A stretch of 64,000 bases of DNA, from positions 12,644 to 76,643 of the forward strand of contig CAZTLP010000003.1 in the NCBI GenBank assembly GCA_964614345.1, given 5' to 3'. Positions within the stretch are counted from its first letter, which is position 1. Every line of letters begins with the position of its first letter. A program made the translations under genes and the position numbers. This document shows positions 51,239 to 60,589 of this stretch, one piece after another. This DNA comes from AEGEAN-183 sp964614345. GTDB taxonomy: Bacteria > Pseudomonadota > Gammaproteobacteria > Magnimaribacterales > Magnimaribacteraceae. The notes beneath the pieces were generated by a model. That model saw nothing but the letters and a program-made list of their open reading frames with translations, was not told the DNA's origin and did no database searches.

Positions 51239-53379
51239 TGAGAAGAGATAACAATAAAATTATCTTTTTTCTGTTAGTCTGTTTTCTTTTTGTTAGTCCT
51301 AATCAATTACAAACAACAGATTTGAAAGAATTAAGTCCTCCAAAACCAAAAAAACAAGCAGTTAAATTTGAAGCTCATGGAGTAGTAAGAATTGATGATT
51401 ATTACTGGATGCGGGATGACACAAGAAAGAAACCAGAAGTAATAAATCATCTTAAATCAGAAAATAAGTATCTAGAGAATTGGTTTAAAGCTGATCTGGA
51501 TCAGAGAGATGAGTTATTTGAAGAAATAACTTCAAGAATTCCTAAAAAAGAAGATTCAGTCCCTATTCCTTTTGGAACCTACGAGTACTTTCGAAGGTAT
51601 GAACCAGATAATGAACACGCTATATATGTTCGTAAGAAACTTAATTCGAAGAAAGAGGAGATAATCTTAGATGTAAATACTTTAGCTAAAAAATCCAAGT
51701 TTTATACTCTTTCTAATTGGAGTATTTCCCCTGCTGAGGATTTAATTGCCATAGCAGAGGATACCACTGGAAGAAGAAAATATGAGTTGAAAATAAAAGA
51801 TATTGGTGCTGATAAATTCTTAAATGACACTGTTAAAAATACTTCGGGTGCTATGGCCTGGTCCCAAGATGGGCAATATTTATTTTATGTATTAAGGGAA
51901 AAAGAGACCCTTCTTCCATACCAAGTCTATAGACACAAAATTGGAGATAAGCAATCTCAAGACAAATTGGTGTATGAAGAAAAGGACGAAACCTTTTACG
52001 TGACAGTTGGGAATTCACGTTCAATGAAATACATAGAAATAGATATTTCTAGTACAACAAGTAGCGAAACTCTTTTAATAGATGCAACAAAACCAATAAG
52101 TGAACCGATAAAGGTATTGGAAAGAGAAGATGATCACCTTTATTCAGTAGAAGATGATGCCAATAGATTACTTATCCTAACAAATTGGAAAGCAAAAAAT
52201 TTTAGATTAATTGAAACATCATTAAACAAATCTTCTAAGAAGACTACTTGGAAAGAATTAGTGCCTCACAGAGATGATGTCTTGTTGCAGTCTTTTTTAA
52301 CCTATCCATCTAACATTGTTTTAATGGAAAGAGAAAAAGGGTTGAGACAAATTAGAGTAATGAGCTCGAAAGGAAATCTTTTGAGAAAGGTTAAATTTAA
52401 TGATCCTGCTTATTCAGCATATTTTGCAGCCAATCCTGAGTACCGCAGTAAGAAATTATATTTTGGCTATACAAGCATGCGGACTCCCGAAAGCATCTAT
52501 TCGTATGACCTAGAGACAGGTAGAAGAAAGCTACTTAAGCAAGCTGAGGTTCTAGGGACTTTCTCACCCAGTGTTTATAAAGTCGAAAGAAAGGCTATTG
52601 AAGCAAGAGATGGTACAAAAGTACCTGTTTCCTTGGTCTATAAAAGAGATTCATTCAAAAGGGATAAAAATCCTCTCTTAGTTTATGGGTATGGTTCTTA
52701 CGGTAATTCCATCGACCCTGGATTCAGCTCAACAAGACTTACACTCCTAAACAGAGGGTTTGTATTTGCTATAGCTCATGTAAGAGGAGGGCAAGAACTT
52801 GGTAGACAGTGGTATGAAGATGGAAAGATGTTAAAAAAATTGAATACCTTTTATGACTTTATAGATGTGACTAAAGGCCTTATTAAACAAGGTTATGCTG
52901 ACCGTGAAAGGGTTTATGCAGCCGGCGGCAGTGCAGGTGGAATGCTGATGGGCGCTATTATGAATATGGAGCCAGAACTTTATAAGGGCATCATTTCAAA
53001 TGTGCCTTTCGTGGACATTATTACTACCATGTCAGATCCTTCAATTCCTCTGACTACAGGCGAATACGATGAATGGGGAAATCCAGAAAACCAGGACGAG
53101 TTTGAATATATTATGCAATATTCGCCCTACGATAATATTGATAATCTTAACTACCCGAGTACTTTAGTAACTGCTGGATTATGGGATTCACAAGTTCAGT
53201 ATTATGAACCTGCTAAGTATGTAGCTAAATTAAGGGAATACAATAAGTCTAATAATCCTGTATTGATGAAAGTAAACCTTTCTGCAGGGCATAGCGGGGT
53301 CAGTGGCAGATTTGCTAGTTTAGAAGAGGTAGCTATGGAATATGCTTTTTTGTTGCGCATTGATAAAAATAGACGGTAA
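51238..53379 (+). CDS. ptrB: Oligopeptidase B (S9A prolyl oligopeptidase family)
   Basis: Serine peptidase cleaving short peptides after basic residues. The 713 residues contain an N-terminal hydrophobic segment (about 7-24) that may be a signal peptide, the family start DDYYWMRDDTR, a beta-propeller (about 100-430) and an alpha/beta-hydrolase domain with catalytic Ser in AAGGSAGGMLMG, Asp in LWDSQVQYYEPAKY and His in SAGHSGVSGRF. The secretion signal is unusual, since E. coli PtrB is cytoplasmic. Other S9A members are possible, but RGGQELGRQWYEDGK favours oligopeptidase B. Confidence 0.9.
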   Translation: MRRDNNKIIFFLLVCFLFVSPNQLQTTDLKELSPPKPKKQAVKFEAHGVVRIDDYYWMRDDTRKKPEVINHLKSENKYLENWFKADLDQRDELFEEITSRIPKKEDSVPIPFGTYEYFRRYEPDNEHAIYVRKKLNSKKEEIILDVNTLAKKSKFYTLSNWSISPAEDLIAIAEDTTGRRKYELKIKDIGADKFLNDTVKNTSGAMAWSQDGQYLFYVLREKETLLPYQVYRHKIGDKQSQDKLVYEEKDETFYVTVGNSRSMKYIEIDISSTTSSETLLIDATKPISEPIKVLEREDDHLYSVEDDANRLLILTNWKAKNFRLIETSLNKSSKKTTWKELVPHRDDVLLQSFLTYPSNIVLMEREKGLRQIRVMSSKGNLLRKVKFNDPAYSAYFAANPEYRSKKLYFGYTSMRTPESIYSYDLETGRRKLLKQAEVLGTFSPSVYKVERKAIEARDGTKVPVSLVYKRDSFKRDKNPLLVYGYGSYGNSIDPGFSSTRLTLLNRGFVFAIAHVRGGQELGRQWYEDGKMLKKLNTFYDFIDVTKGLIKQGYADRERVYAAGGSAGGMLMGAIMNMEPELYKGIISNVPFVDIITTMSDPSIPLTTGEYDEWGNPENQDEFEYIMQYSPYDNIDNLNYPSTLVTAGLWDSQVQYYEPAKYVAKLREYNKSNNPVLMKVNLSAGHSGVSGRFASLEEVAMEYAFLLRIDKNRR

Positions 53380-53450
53380 GGACTATTAGTACGGAAAAAA
53401 GAAATAAACAAATAATAACGCTGTTAATTCCAACTGTTATTTTTGTAAGC

Positions 53451-54635
53451 ATGGGTCAATCTGTTTATTGGCAAACTATGCCACTTATAGGTCGTGAACT
53501 AGGCTTTAGTGTTAAATTAATTACTTCTTTGGTTTCCTTCTCGGCTCTAATGTTTCTAATCTTTACTCCTTATTGGGGTAAATTAAGCGACCGAAAAGGA
53601 AGGAGGTTTGTACTTTTAATAGGGTTAGTTGGATACATCGCTTCAACCCTTCTTTTTTGTTGGATAGCTTACTTAGGGTTAATAGGTTACTTCACTTTTA
53701 CTACTCTTATCTTCTTTATGTTGTTAGCTAGAGTTATTAATTCTGCTTTAGGTGCAGGAATGAGGCCAGCAACGGGTGCTACAGTTGCTGACGTTACCAC
53801 AGAAGAAAATAGATCTGCCGGAATGGGGCAATTTGGTGCAGCTAATAACATAGGTACAATTTTAGGCCCTGTCTTAGTATCGTTTATTGCTTTTCTTTTA
53901 GCTAATACAGCACTTTTTCCTACCTCATGGGAACCTTACGGTCGACTGTTACCTCTCTTGTTAATGTCTTTTCTTATGATGCTAGCTCTATTTTTTGTGT
54001 ATTTTTATCTACCAGAATCATTTGTTAGGCAAGAAAAAGATACGCCTCAGCAAGGATTTAATTTTGATAAAAAGAATCTCATGTTAATTTCCACTGGTGT
54101 GCTCATATTTTCATCTTTTGCGATCATTCAATCCATTACAGCTTTCTACCTTCAGGATACTTTCTCTTTATCAATTTTAGTAACTCAACAAAGTTTAGGA
54201 ATAGCCTTAGGATTTATGGCACTTACCTCAATAGTGGCGCAATTAACAATCGTCCAAAAAATCAAAATACACCCTATTAGACTTGTTCAGTGGTCAACCC
54301 CTTTCTTTTTAATTGGTACTTTAATAGCAGTGTCCGCCGATAATTTCACTATTTATGTATTAGGAATGTCTACTATTGGACTTGGAATGGGCTTAGGGAC
54401 TCCCGGATATACAGCTGCTGCATCTTTAAACTCAGATTCAGAAAGCCAAGGAGCTGCAGTAGGATTAGCTATGGTTGCACCTGGCCTGGGGTTTTCTATA
54501 GGGCCCCTTTTAGGAGGGTTTTTATACGAAGCTTCACCAATACTCCCTTTCTTAATAATCCTGCCTATCTTCGTTCTGGTTTTCTTAATTGCCTGGTACA
54601 TTAACAAAAGCAAGTTAGCAGAAAAAACTTTATAG
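53451..54635 (+). CDS. MFS transporter (drug:proton antiporter type); start uncertain
   Basis: A 394-residue major facilitator protein with about 11-12 helices and the family loop GKLSDRKGRRFVLLIG between helices 2 and 3, plus PATGATVADVTTEENRSAGMG. From the first ATG at 53451, helix 1 is cut in half: the in-frame codons before it encode IITLLIPTVIFVS, an obvious membrane segment. The open frame runs back to an ATT at 53385 giving (I)STEKRNK, but no ATG, GTG or TTG is in frame. Substrate is unknown; TetA/Bcr-like efflux is likely. Confidence 0.85.
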   Translation: MGQSVYWQTMPLIGRELGFSVKLITSLVSFSALMFLIFTPYWGKLSDRKGRRFVLLIGLVGYIASTLLFCWIAYLGLIGYFTFTTLIFFMLLARVINSALGAGMRPATGATVADVTTEENRSAGMGQFGAANNIGTILGPVLVSFIAFLLANTALFPTSWEPYGRLLPLLLMSFLMMLALFFVYFYLPESFVRQEKDTPQQGFNFDKKNLMLISTGVLIFSSFAIIQSITAFYLQDTFSLSILVTQQSLGIALGFMALTSIVAQLTIVQKIKIHPIRLVQWSTPFFLIGTLIAVSADNFTIYVLGMSTIGLGMGLGTPGYTAAASLNSDSESQGAAVGLAMVAPGLGFSIGPLLGGFLYEASPILPFLIILPIFVLVFLIAWYINKSKLAEKTL

Positions 54636-54689
54636 CATTAGGCTTACTGCCAAATTATAATCCCAGCCCATTACAGCTTACAAAGCCCG

Positions 54690-55079
54690 ATGAAAGAAGA
54701 AGACAATCGTCCAATTTATCTAAACCTTATAGCAACTGATCTACCTATAATTGGAGTGTCTTCAATAGTGCACAGAATTTCAGGGTTTGCATTATTTTGT
54801 ATTTTTATTATTTCAGTGTGGATGTTTGATCGTTCATTGTCTTCTGAAGAAGAATTCTTAGGTCTTGTGGCAGATTTAAAAAATCTTCTTGTGCTTAAAG
54901 TTTTATTTTATTTGTTTTTAGTAGGTTTTCTTTACCATTCTTTGATTGGAGTAAAGAAGGTCTTATCTGATTTTTTTGGCATAGGAGAAGAGCTTAAGTC
55001 AGGAACAATTATTGCTTGGGCCTATAACTTAATTTTTTTATTGGTTACAAGTTTTTTGTTCATAAAGTTTTTTGTTTAA
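54690..55079 (+). CDS. sdhC: Succinate dehydrogenase cytochrome b556 subunit
   Basis: Membrane anchor that binds heme b and quinone. The 129 residues have RPIYLNLIATDLPIIGVSSIVHRISGFAL with the quinone-site Ser/Arg, three transmembrane helices, and heme-ligand His in FLYHSLIGVKK. It opens the sdhCDAB operon. A TATAAT at 54656-54661 and a 54-bp spacer to the MFS gene hint at a promoter. Confidence 0.95.
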   Translation: MKEEDNRPIYLNLIATDLPIIGVSSIVHRISGFALFCIFIISVWMFDRSLSSEEEFLGLVADLKNLLVLKVLFYLFLVGFLYHSLIGVKKVLSDFFGIGEELKSGTIIAWAYNLIFLLVTSFLFIKFFV

Positions 55080-55080
55080 C

Positions 55081-55431
55081 ATGAAAGGAATATTTGGATC
55101 CGGCACTAATGACTTTCTTGCAGTAAGAGTAAGCTCATTAGTTATTTTCGTTTATTTTGCTTTTTTAACTTTCTTTATTGTCAGTCACACACCACTAACC
55201 TTTGTGCTGTGGACTGGCTTGTTTGAGAATGTGCTAATGAAGATTGCTACCATAATATTCCTCTTGTCTTTTGCTGTTCACACCTGGATAGGTACTTGGG
55301 CTATAGGTAGTGATTATTTAACTTTAGCTAGATTAGGAAATTTTGCAGTTACTCTAAATAAGCTTTACAGGATTTTCTGTGCTTTGATAATAGGCTCTAT
55401 AACCCTTTGGTCAATATTGATTGTTTGGTAA
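55081..55431 (+). CDS. sdhD: Succinate dehydrogenase membrane anchor subunit
   Basis: Second hydrophobic anchor of complex II. ATG 55081 (one base after the sdhC stop) gives 116 residues, MKGIFGSGTNDFLAVRVSSLVIFVYF, with three transmembrane helices and a heme-side His in AVHTWIGTWAIGSDY. An in-frame TTG at 55072 overlaps sdhC and is less likely. No Shine-Dalgarno sequence is visible, so translation is probably coupled to sdhC. Confidence 0.92.
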   Translation: MKGIFGSGTNDFLAVRVSSLVIFVYFAFLTFFIVSHTPLTFVLWTGLFENVLMKIATIIFLLSFAVHTWIGTWAIGSDYLTLARLGNFAVTLNKLYRIFCALIIGSITLWSILIVW

Positions 55432-55436
55432 ATATT

Positions 55437-57230
55437 ATGAAAGTAGATGAAATCATAAAAGCTCGGGATTTACCTATCAAGGATTTTGATGGAATTATCA
55501 TTGGTGGTGGGGGCTCTGGAATGAGAGCTTCACTCCAATTAGCGGAGTCAGGGTTAAATACTGCAGTTATTTCAAAGGTATTTCCTACACGCTCACATAC
55601 TGTTTCAGCTCAAGGTGGGATTACTTGTGCTATCCAAAGTGATGATCCTGAAGATGATTGGCGATGGCACATGTTTGATACTGTTAAGGGGTCTGACTAC
55701 ATTGGAGATCAAGATGCAATTGAATATATGTGTAGTGAAGGTCCTAAAGCTATTTTTGAACTAGAACACATGGGATTGCCTTTCTCCAGAACTGAAGAAG
55801 GAAGGATTTATCAAAGACCTTTCGGCGGCCAATCAAAGGATTATGGTAAAGGGGGGCAAGCCTCTAGGACATGTGCAGCAGCAGATAGGACTGGACATAG
55901 TCTCTTGCACACGCTCTATCAAGCAAATTTAAAAGCAGGAACCAACTTTTTAAATGAATGGTTTGCAATAGACCTTGTTCTCAATTCTGAAAATGAAGTT
56001 ACTGGGGTAGTAGCTTTTGAAATTGAATCGGGAGAAATTTTTTATATAAGATCTAAGGCAACTGTATTAGCAACAGGAGGAGCCGGCAGAATTTATGCTT
56101 CCACTACAAATGCACTTATTAACTCAGGAGATGGAATAGGTATGGCTCTACGAGCAGGCCTTCCTGTGCAAGATATTGAGATGTGGCAATTTCATCCTAC
56201 AGGCATATATGGGCATGGAACCCTTGTGACGGAGGGCTGTCGAGGCGAAGGAGGGTATTTAATTAATAAAGATGGGGAGAGGTTTATGGAGAGATATGCT
56301 CCAAACGCCAAAGACTTAGCAAGCAGAGACGTAGTTTCACGGGCCATGGCCAAAGAAATTCTAGAAGGAAGAGGTTGTGGTCCCAATGAAGATCATATCA
56401 AGTTAAGGCTTGACCATTTAGGACCTGGAGTTGTACATAAAAGATTACCTGGAATAACGGAGCTATCCAAAACATTTGCCCATGTAGACCCTGCAGTTGA
56501 ACCAATTCCTGTAGTACCTACTTGTCACTATATGATGGGAGGAATTCCAACTAATATCCATGGTCAAGTTATTACCGTAAAGGAAGGCGTAGATTCTGTT
56601 GTAAACGGACTTTATGCTGCAGGAGAAGTAGCCTGTGTTTCAGTTCATGGAGGTAATAGGCTAGGAGGAAACTCATTACTAGATTTAGTTGTCTTTGGTA
56701 GGGCCACAGGAATTTCTATTGAGAAATCTCTTAAGCAAGGTTCCAGCTTAAAACCTTCGTCTAATGAAGATATAGAGCAAGCCTTGAGTAGACTTAACAA
56801 ATTGAATGCATCAAAAGAGGGTAAAGAAACTGATGAATTGAAAAAGGAGATGCAGGACAATATGCAAAATAATTTCGGAGTTTTTCGAAGAGAAGATCTT
56901 ATGGAAAAAGGAATAAAGGACTTAAGTAATTCAAGAGAAGCTGTAGAAAATATTTATCTATCTGATAAATCAGCTTCCTTCAATACAGCCAGAATCGAGG
57001 CACTTGAAATGCAAAATTTGTTTGAAGTTGCAGAGGCAACAGCAATAACTGCGAATGAGAGAAAGGAGAGCAGGGGTGCCCATGCTCGAGATGACTATAC
57101 TGAAAGAGACGATGATAACTGGTTAAAGCATTCTATTTATTTTTCTTCTACTAAGACTGTTTCCAAAAGAGATGTCAATTTTAGGCCAACTACAGTCCAA
57201 GCTTTCCAACCTTCAGAGAGGTCATATTAA
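55437..57230 (+). CDS. sdhA: Succinate dehydrogenase flavoprotein subunit
   Basis: Catalytic FAD subunit of complex II. From ATG 55437 the protein has 597 residues. It has IIGGGGSGMRASLQL, the covalent-FAD His region SHTVSAQGGITCA, QFHPTGIYGHG, NAKDLASRDVVSRA, HYMMGGIPTN and the end motif SRGAHARDDYTERDDDNW. The open frame extends 30 bp upstream into sdhD but the conserved start is at 55437. It overlaps sdhB by one base. Confidence 0.97.
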   Translation: MKVDEIIKARDLPIKDFDGIIIGGGGSGMRASLQLAESGLNTAVISKVFPTRSHTVSAQGGITCAIQSDDPEDDWRWHMFDTVKGSDYIGDQDAIEYMCSEGPKAIFELEHMGLPFSRTEEGRIYQRPFGGQSKDYGKGGQASRTCAAADRTGHSLLHTLYQANLKAGTNFLNEWFAIDLVLNSENEVTGVVAFEIESGEIFYIRSKATVLATGGAGRIYASTTNALINSGDGIGMALRAGLPVQDIEMWQFHPTGIYGHGTLVTEGCRGEGGYLINKDGERFMERYAPNAKDLASRDVVSRAMAKEILEGRGCGPNEDHIKLRLDHLGPGVVHKRLPGITELSKTFAHVDPAVEPIPVVPTCHYMMGGIPTNIHGQVITVKEGVDSVVNGLYAAGEVACVSVHGGNRLGGNSLLDLVVFGRATGISIEKSLKQGSSLKPSSNEDIEQALSRLNKLNASKEGKETDELKKEMQDNMQNNFGVFRREDLMEKGIKDLSNSREAVENIYLSDKSASFNTARIEALEMQNLFEVAEATAITANERKESRGAHARDDYTERDDDNWLKHSIYFSSTKTVSKRDVNFRPTTVQAFQPSERSY

Positions 57231-57970
57231 TGAGTGCAACAATACCTCTCGAAGAAGTTAAAACACTTACCCTAAATATTTATCGTTTTAATCCCGATAA
57301 AGATGAAAAAGCTTACATGCAAGATATTGAAATAGAAGTGCCTGTGAATAAAGATTTAATGGTTTTGGATGCACTTCTTATAGCTAAAGAGCAAGATACT
57401 TCTCTTTCCTTTAGAAGGTCGTGTGGTGAAGGGGTATGTGGATCAGATGGGATGAATATAAATGGTAAAAATGGTTTGGCATGTGTGACACCTCTTTCTG
57501 AGGCTGTAAAAAGAGATAAATTAATCCTAAAGCCAATGCCTGGGCTTCCTGTGGTTAGGGATTTAATAGTGGATATGAAACAGTTCTTTGATCAACTAGA
57601 GAAGGTTAAGCCGTATCTTATAACTAAAGATGAAGATCCAGAACAAGAACGAATGCAGTCTCCAGAAGAAAGAGAAGAACTAGACGGACTATACGAGTGT
57701 ATCTTATGTGGTTGTTGTTCCACAGCCTGCCCCTCCTTTTGGTGGAATCCAGATAAATTTCTTGGTCCTGCTGCACTTCTTCAATCTTGGAGGTTTATTG
57801 CCGACTCTAGAGATCAAGCAACAGAGGAACGTTTAGATGAATTAGATGATGCTTTTAGTCTTTATAGATGCCACGGAATAATGAATTGTGTTTCTGTGTG
57901 CCCTAAGGGCTTAAATCCTACTGAAGCTATATCGAATATCAGGAAAAAGTTGATCAATAGAAAGAGCTAA
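57230..57970 (+). CDS. sdhB: Succinate dehydrogenase iron-sulfur subunit
   Basis: Carries the [2Fe-2S], [4Fe-4S] and [3Fe-4S] clusters of complex II. The 246 residues show SFRRSCGEGVCGSDGMNINGKNGLAC (in two parts), then CILCGCCSTACPSFWWNP and CHGIMNCVSVCPKGLNP. A short N-terminal extension of about ten residues is present. In most gammaproteobacteria sucA follows; here lpd follows after 22 bp. Confidence 0.97.
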   Translation: MSATIPLEEVKTLTLNIYRFNPDKDEKAYMQDIEIEVPVNKDLMVLDALLIAKEQDTSLSFRRSCGEGVCGSDGMNINGKNGLACVTPLSEAVKRDKLILKPMPGLPVVRDLIVDMKQFFDQLEKVKPYLITKDEDPEQERMQSPEEREELDGLYECILCGCCSTACPSFWWNPDKFLGPAALLQSWRFIADSRDQATEERLDELDDAFSLYRCHGIMNCVSVCPKGLNPTEAISNIRKKLINRKS

Positions 57971-57992
57971 GGAGATATAAGGGAGAAGATTT

Positions 57993-59420
57993 ATGACCAA
58001 TAACTATGATGTAGCAATCATAGGCTCGGGTCCTGCAGGTTATGTTTCAGCTATACGTTGTGCTCAGCTTGGATTAAAAACTGTTTGCGTAGAAAAGGTG
58101 ACTCAAGAGAAGGAGGTTTCTTTGGGAGGCACTTGTTTAAACGTAGGTTGCATTCCTTCTAAAGCTCTTTTGGAAAGCTCGTTAGTTCTTTTAAATGCTA
58201 ATGAAAATCTTAAAGATCATGGTATAAAAGCTTCGAAAATCTCGTTTGACCTTAATCAAATGCACGAAAGAAAGGATGGCATAGTTTCGACAATGAGCAA
58301 AGGAGTAGCTGGCTTATTCAAGCTTAACAAAATAGATGTAATCCAAGGACAAGCATACGTTGCAGATGAACACACTTTACAAATAAATAGTGAAAGTGAT
58401 GATTCAAATATAACTGCTGAAAATATCATTTTAGCTTCTGGATCAAAACCTATAGAGCTCCCGGGCCTTCCTTTTGATGAAAAGTTAATATTAAGTTCAA
58501 ATGGAGCATTAAGGATAGAGGAAGTGCCTAATAGGGTTGCTGTAATTGGAGCCGGCGCTGTTGGACTTGAGCTGGGTAGCGTGTGGTCTAGACTGGGCTC
58601 CGAAGTAACTATATGTGAAGCTTTAACAGAATTCCTACCTAGTGCCGATGATGCCGTCTCTAAAGAAGCTTTAAAGGTATTTACTAAACAAGGTCTAAAT
58701 ATACATTTAGGAACGGAAATAGAGAATCTAGACCTAGTTGAAAATCATGTAAGGTTGACCTTAAGTAACAAAGAATTAGATGCTCTTGAAGTAGATAAAG
58801 TTATTTTTGCTGTAGGAAGGAAACCCACTTCCGAGGGACTATTTGATCCAAATTTAGGAATTGAATTAGAGGAACAGGGTTTTGTGAAGGTCAATGAGTT
58901 TTGCCAAACCGATGTCCCTAATATATATGCCATTGGAGATTTAGTAAGAGGTCCAATGTTAGCGCATAAAGCATCTGAAGAAGGGGTAATGGTGGCGGAG
59001 AAAATTGCGGGAAACAATACAAGGGTTAATTATAAAAATATCCCATTTGTAATTTATACGCACCCTGAGATAGCTTGGGTAGGATACTCTGAGAAAAGTG
59101 CACAAAAGGAAGGTATTCAGGTGCAGGTTGGAATCTTTCCTTTTCAAGCCAATGCCAGGGCATTAACCTCTAATGAACAAAGTGGATTCGTTAAGGTAGT
59201 GGTCAATCAAGAAGATGATTCAATAATTGGGATTCATGTTTTGGGTCCTTCAGCTGCCGATGTTGTGCAGCAAGGTCTTATAGCAATGGAATCAAACTTA
59301 ACTGCAGAGCAGTTAGGTTCAATTATGTTTAGTCACCCTACGGTTTCTGAAGCATTACATGAGGCTGTGTTGTCATCAAAAGGTAAAGCAATTCATTTAA
59401 ACAATAGGAAAAGAAAATGA
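57993..59420 (+). CDS. lpdA: Dihydrolipoamide dehydrogenase
   Basis: FAD-dependent E3 subunit reoxidising dihydrolipoamide in 2-oxoacid dehydrogenase or glycine cleavage complexes. The 475 residues contain the FAD motif GSGPAGY, the redox-active disulfide GGTCLNVGCIPSK, NAD motif GAGAVGLELG, AIGDLVRGPMLAHKA and the C-terminal HPTVSEALHEA. It sits between sdhB and sucC where sucA-sucB-lpd normally occur, but sucAB are absent, so its partner complexes must be coded elsewhere. It overlaps sucC by 4 bp. Confidence 0.96.
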   Translation: MTNNYDVAIIGSGPAGYVSAIRCAQLGLKTVCVEKVTQEKEVSLGGTCLNVGCIPSKALLESSLVLLNANENLKDHGIKASKISFDLNQMHERKDGIVSTMSKGVAGLFKLNKIDVIQGQAYVADEHTLQINSESDDSNITAENIILASGSKPIELPGLPFDEKLILSSNGALRIEEVPNRVAVIGAGAVGLELGSVWSRLGSEVTICEALTEFLPSADDAVSKEALKVFTKQGLNIHLGTEIENLDLVENHVRLTLSNKELDALEVDKVIFAVGRKPTSEGLFDPNLGIELEEQGFVKVNEFCQTDVPNIYAIGDLVRGPMLAHKASEEGVMVAEKIAGNNTRVNYKNIPFVIYTHPEIAWVGYSEKSAQKEGIQVQVGIFPFQANARALTSNEQSGFVKVVVNQEDDSIIGIHVLGPSAADVVQQGLIAMESNLTAEQLGSIMFSHPTVSEALHEAVLSSKGKAIHLNNRKRK

Positions 59421-60589
59421 ATCTTCATGAGTATCAATCTAAAGCTCTTTTTAGAGAATACGGTATATCGGTTTCTAATGGCATCCCAGTTGATGATTCT
59501 GGACAAATTAAAGAAGCTATTAATTCTCTAGAAGGAGATAGATGGGTAGTCAAGGCACAGGTTCATGCAGGAGGAAGAGGTAAAGCCGGAGGAGTTGAGC
59601 TAGTCGATACACTTGAGCAAGCAGAAGCCTTTGCTCAGAAGTGGTTAGGTAGAAACTTGGTTACTTACCAAACTGATGAAAACGGACAACCTGTAAATAC
59701 AATATTAGTTGAAGAATGTACTGATATATCTGAAGAGCTTTATCTAGGTGCAGTCATAGATAGGGATTCTCAAAGATTAGTTTTCATGGCATCAAAAGAG
59801 GGAGGCGTTAATATAGAAGAAGTAGCCGCTTCTACTCCTGAAAAGATTTTTCAAGTTTCAATTGACCCTTTAAAGGGGCCCTCAGCACACGAAGCTAATG
59901 AATTAGCAACAAAGCTTGAATTAAATGACATTCAAAAGGGGCAGTTTGAAGATTTGTATCTTTCTTTATCAAAGATGTTTATTGAGAAAGATTTATCCTT
60001 ATTAGAGATCAATCCACTGGTCATAACTTCTGAAGGAGACTTAATTTGTTTAGATGCAAAAATAAACATTGATTCAAATGCTTTGTATAGACAGGAATCT
60101 CTAGCTGAAATGAATGATATTTCGCAAGAAGATGAAAGAGAGTCTCATGCTTCAAAATGGAATCTAAGCTATGTATCTTTAGAAGGCAATATAGGTTGCA
60201 TGGTTAATGGTGCGGGTTTGGCTATGGGAACTATGGATATTATTAAGCTTTATGGGGGTGAACCAGCTAACTTTCTTGATGTGGGTGGAGCAGCTGATTC
60301 AGAAAGAGTTTCAGAAGCCTTTAAGATAATATTATCCGATAAGGCAGTTCAGGCGGTTCTTATAAATATTTTTGGAGGGATTGTCCGCTGTGATGTTATT
60401 GCTGATGGAATAATTGAAGCGGTAGAACAAATTGGAGTCAATGTTCCTGTGGTAGTGAGGCTTGAAGGTAATAATGCGGAGATAGGGTCAGAAAAGCTGT
60501 CTAAGAGTGGCCTTAATATAATTAGTGCCTCTGGATTAGAGGATGCAGCTAAGTTGGTGGTAGAAGCATCTAAAGGGAGAGCATCTTGA
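59417..60589 (+). CDS. sucC: Succinyl-CoA synthetase beta subunit (ADP-forming)
   Basis: ATP-grasp subunit of succinyl-CoA synthetase. The 390 residues have MNLHEYQSKALFREYGI, VKAQVHAGGRGKAGGV, LEINPLVIT, DVGGAADSERVSEAF and NIFGGIVRCDVIADGI. The operon order lpd-sucC-sucD is the standard one. It overlaps sucD by 4 bp. Confidence 0.97.
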   Translation: MNLHEYQSKALFREYGISVSNGIPVDDSGQIKEAINSLEGDRWVVKAQVHAGGRGKAGGVELVDTLEQAEAFAQKWLGRNLVTYQTDENGQPVNTILVEECTDISEELYLGAVIDRDSQRLVFMASKEGGVNIEEVAASTPEKIFQVSIDPLKGPSAHEANELATKLELNDIQKGQFEDLYLSLSKMFIEKDLSLLEINPLVITSEGDLICLDAKINIDSNALYRQESLAEMNDISQEDERESHASKWNLSYVSLEGNIGCMVNGAGLAMGTMDIIKLYGGEPANFLDVGGAADSERVSEAFKIILSDKAVQAVLINIFGGIVRCDVIADGIIEAVEQIGVNVPVVVRLEGNNAEIGSEKLSKSGLNIISASGLEDAAKLVVEASKGRAS

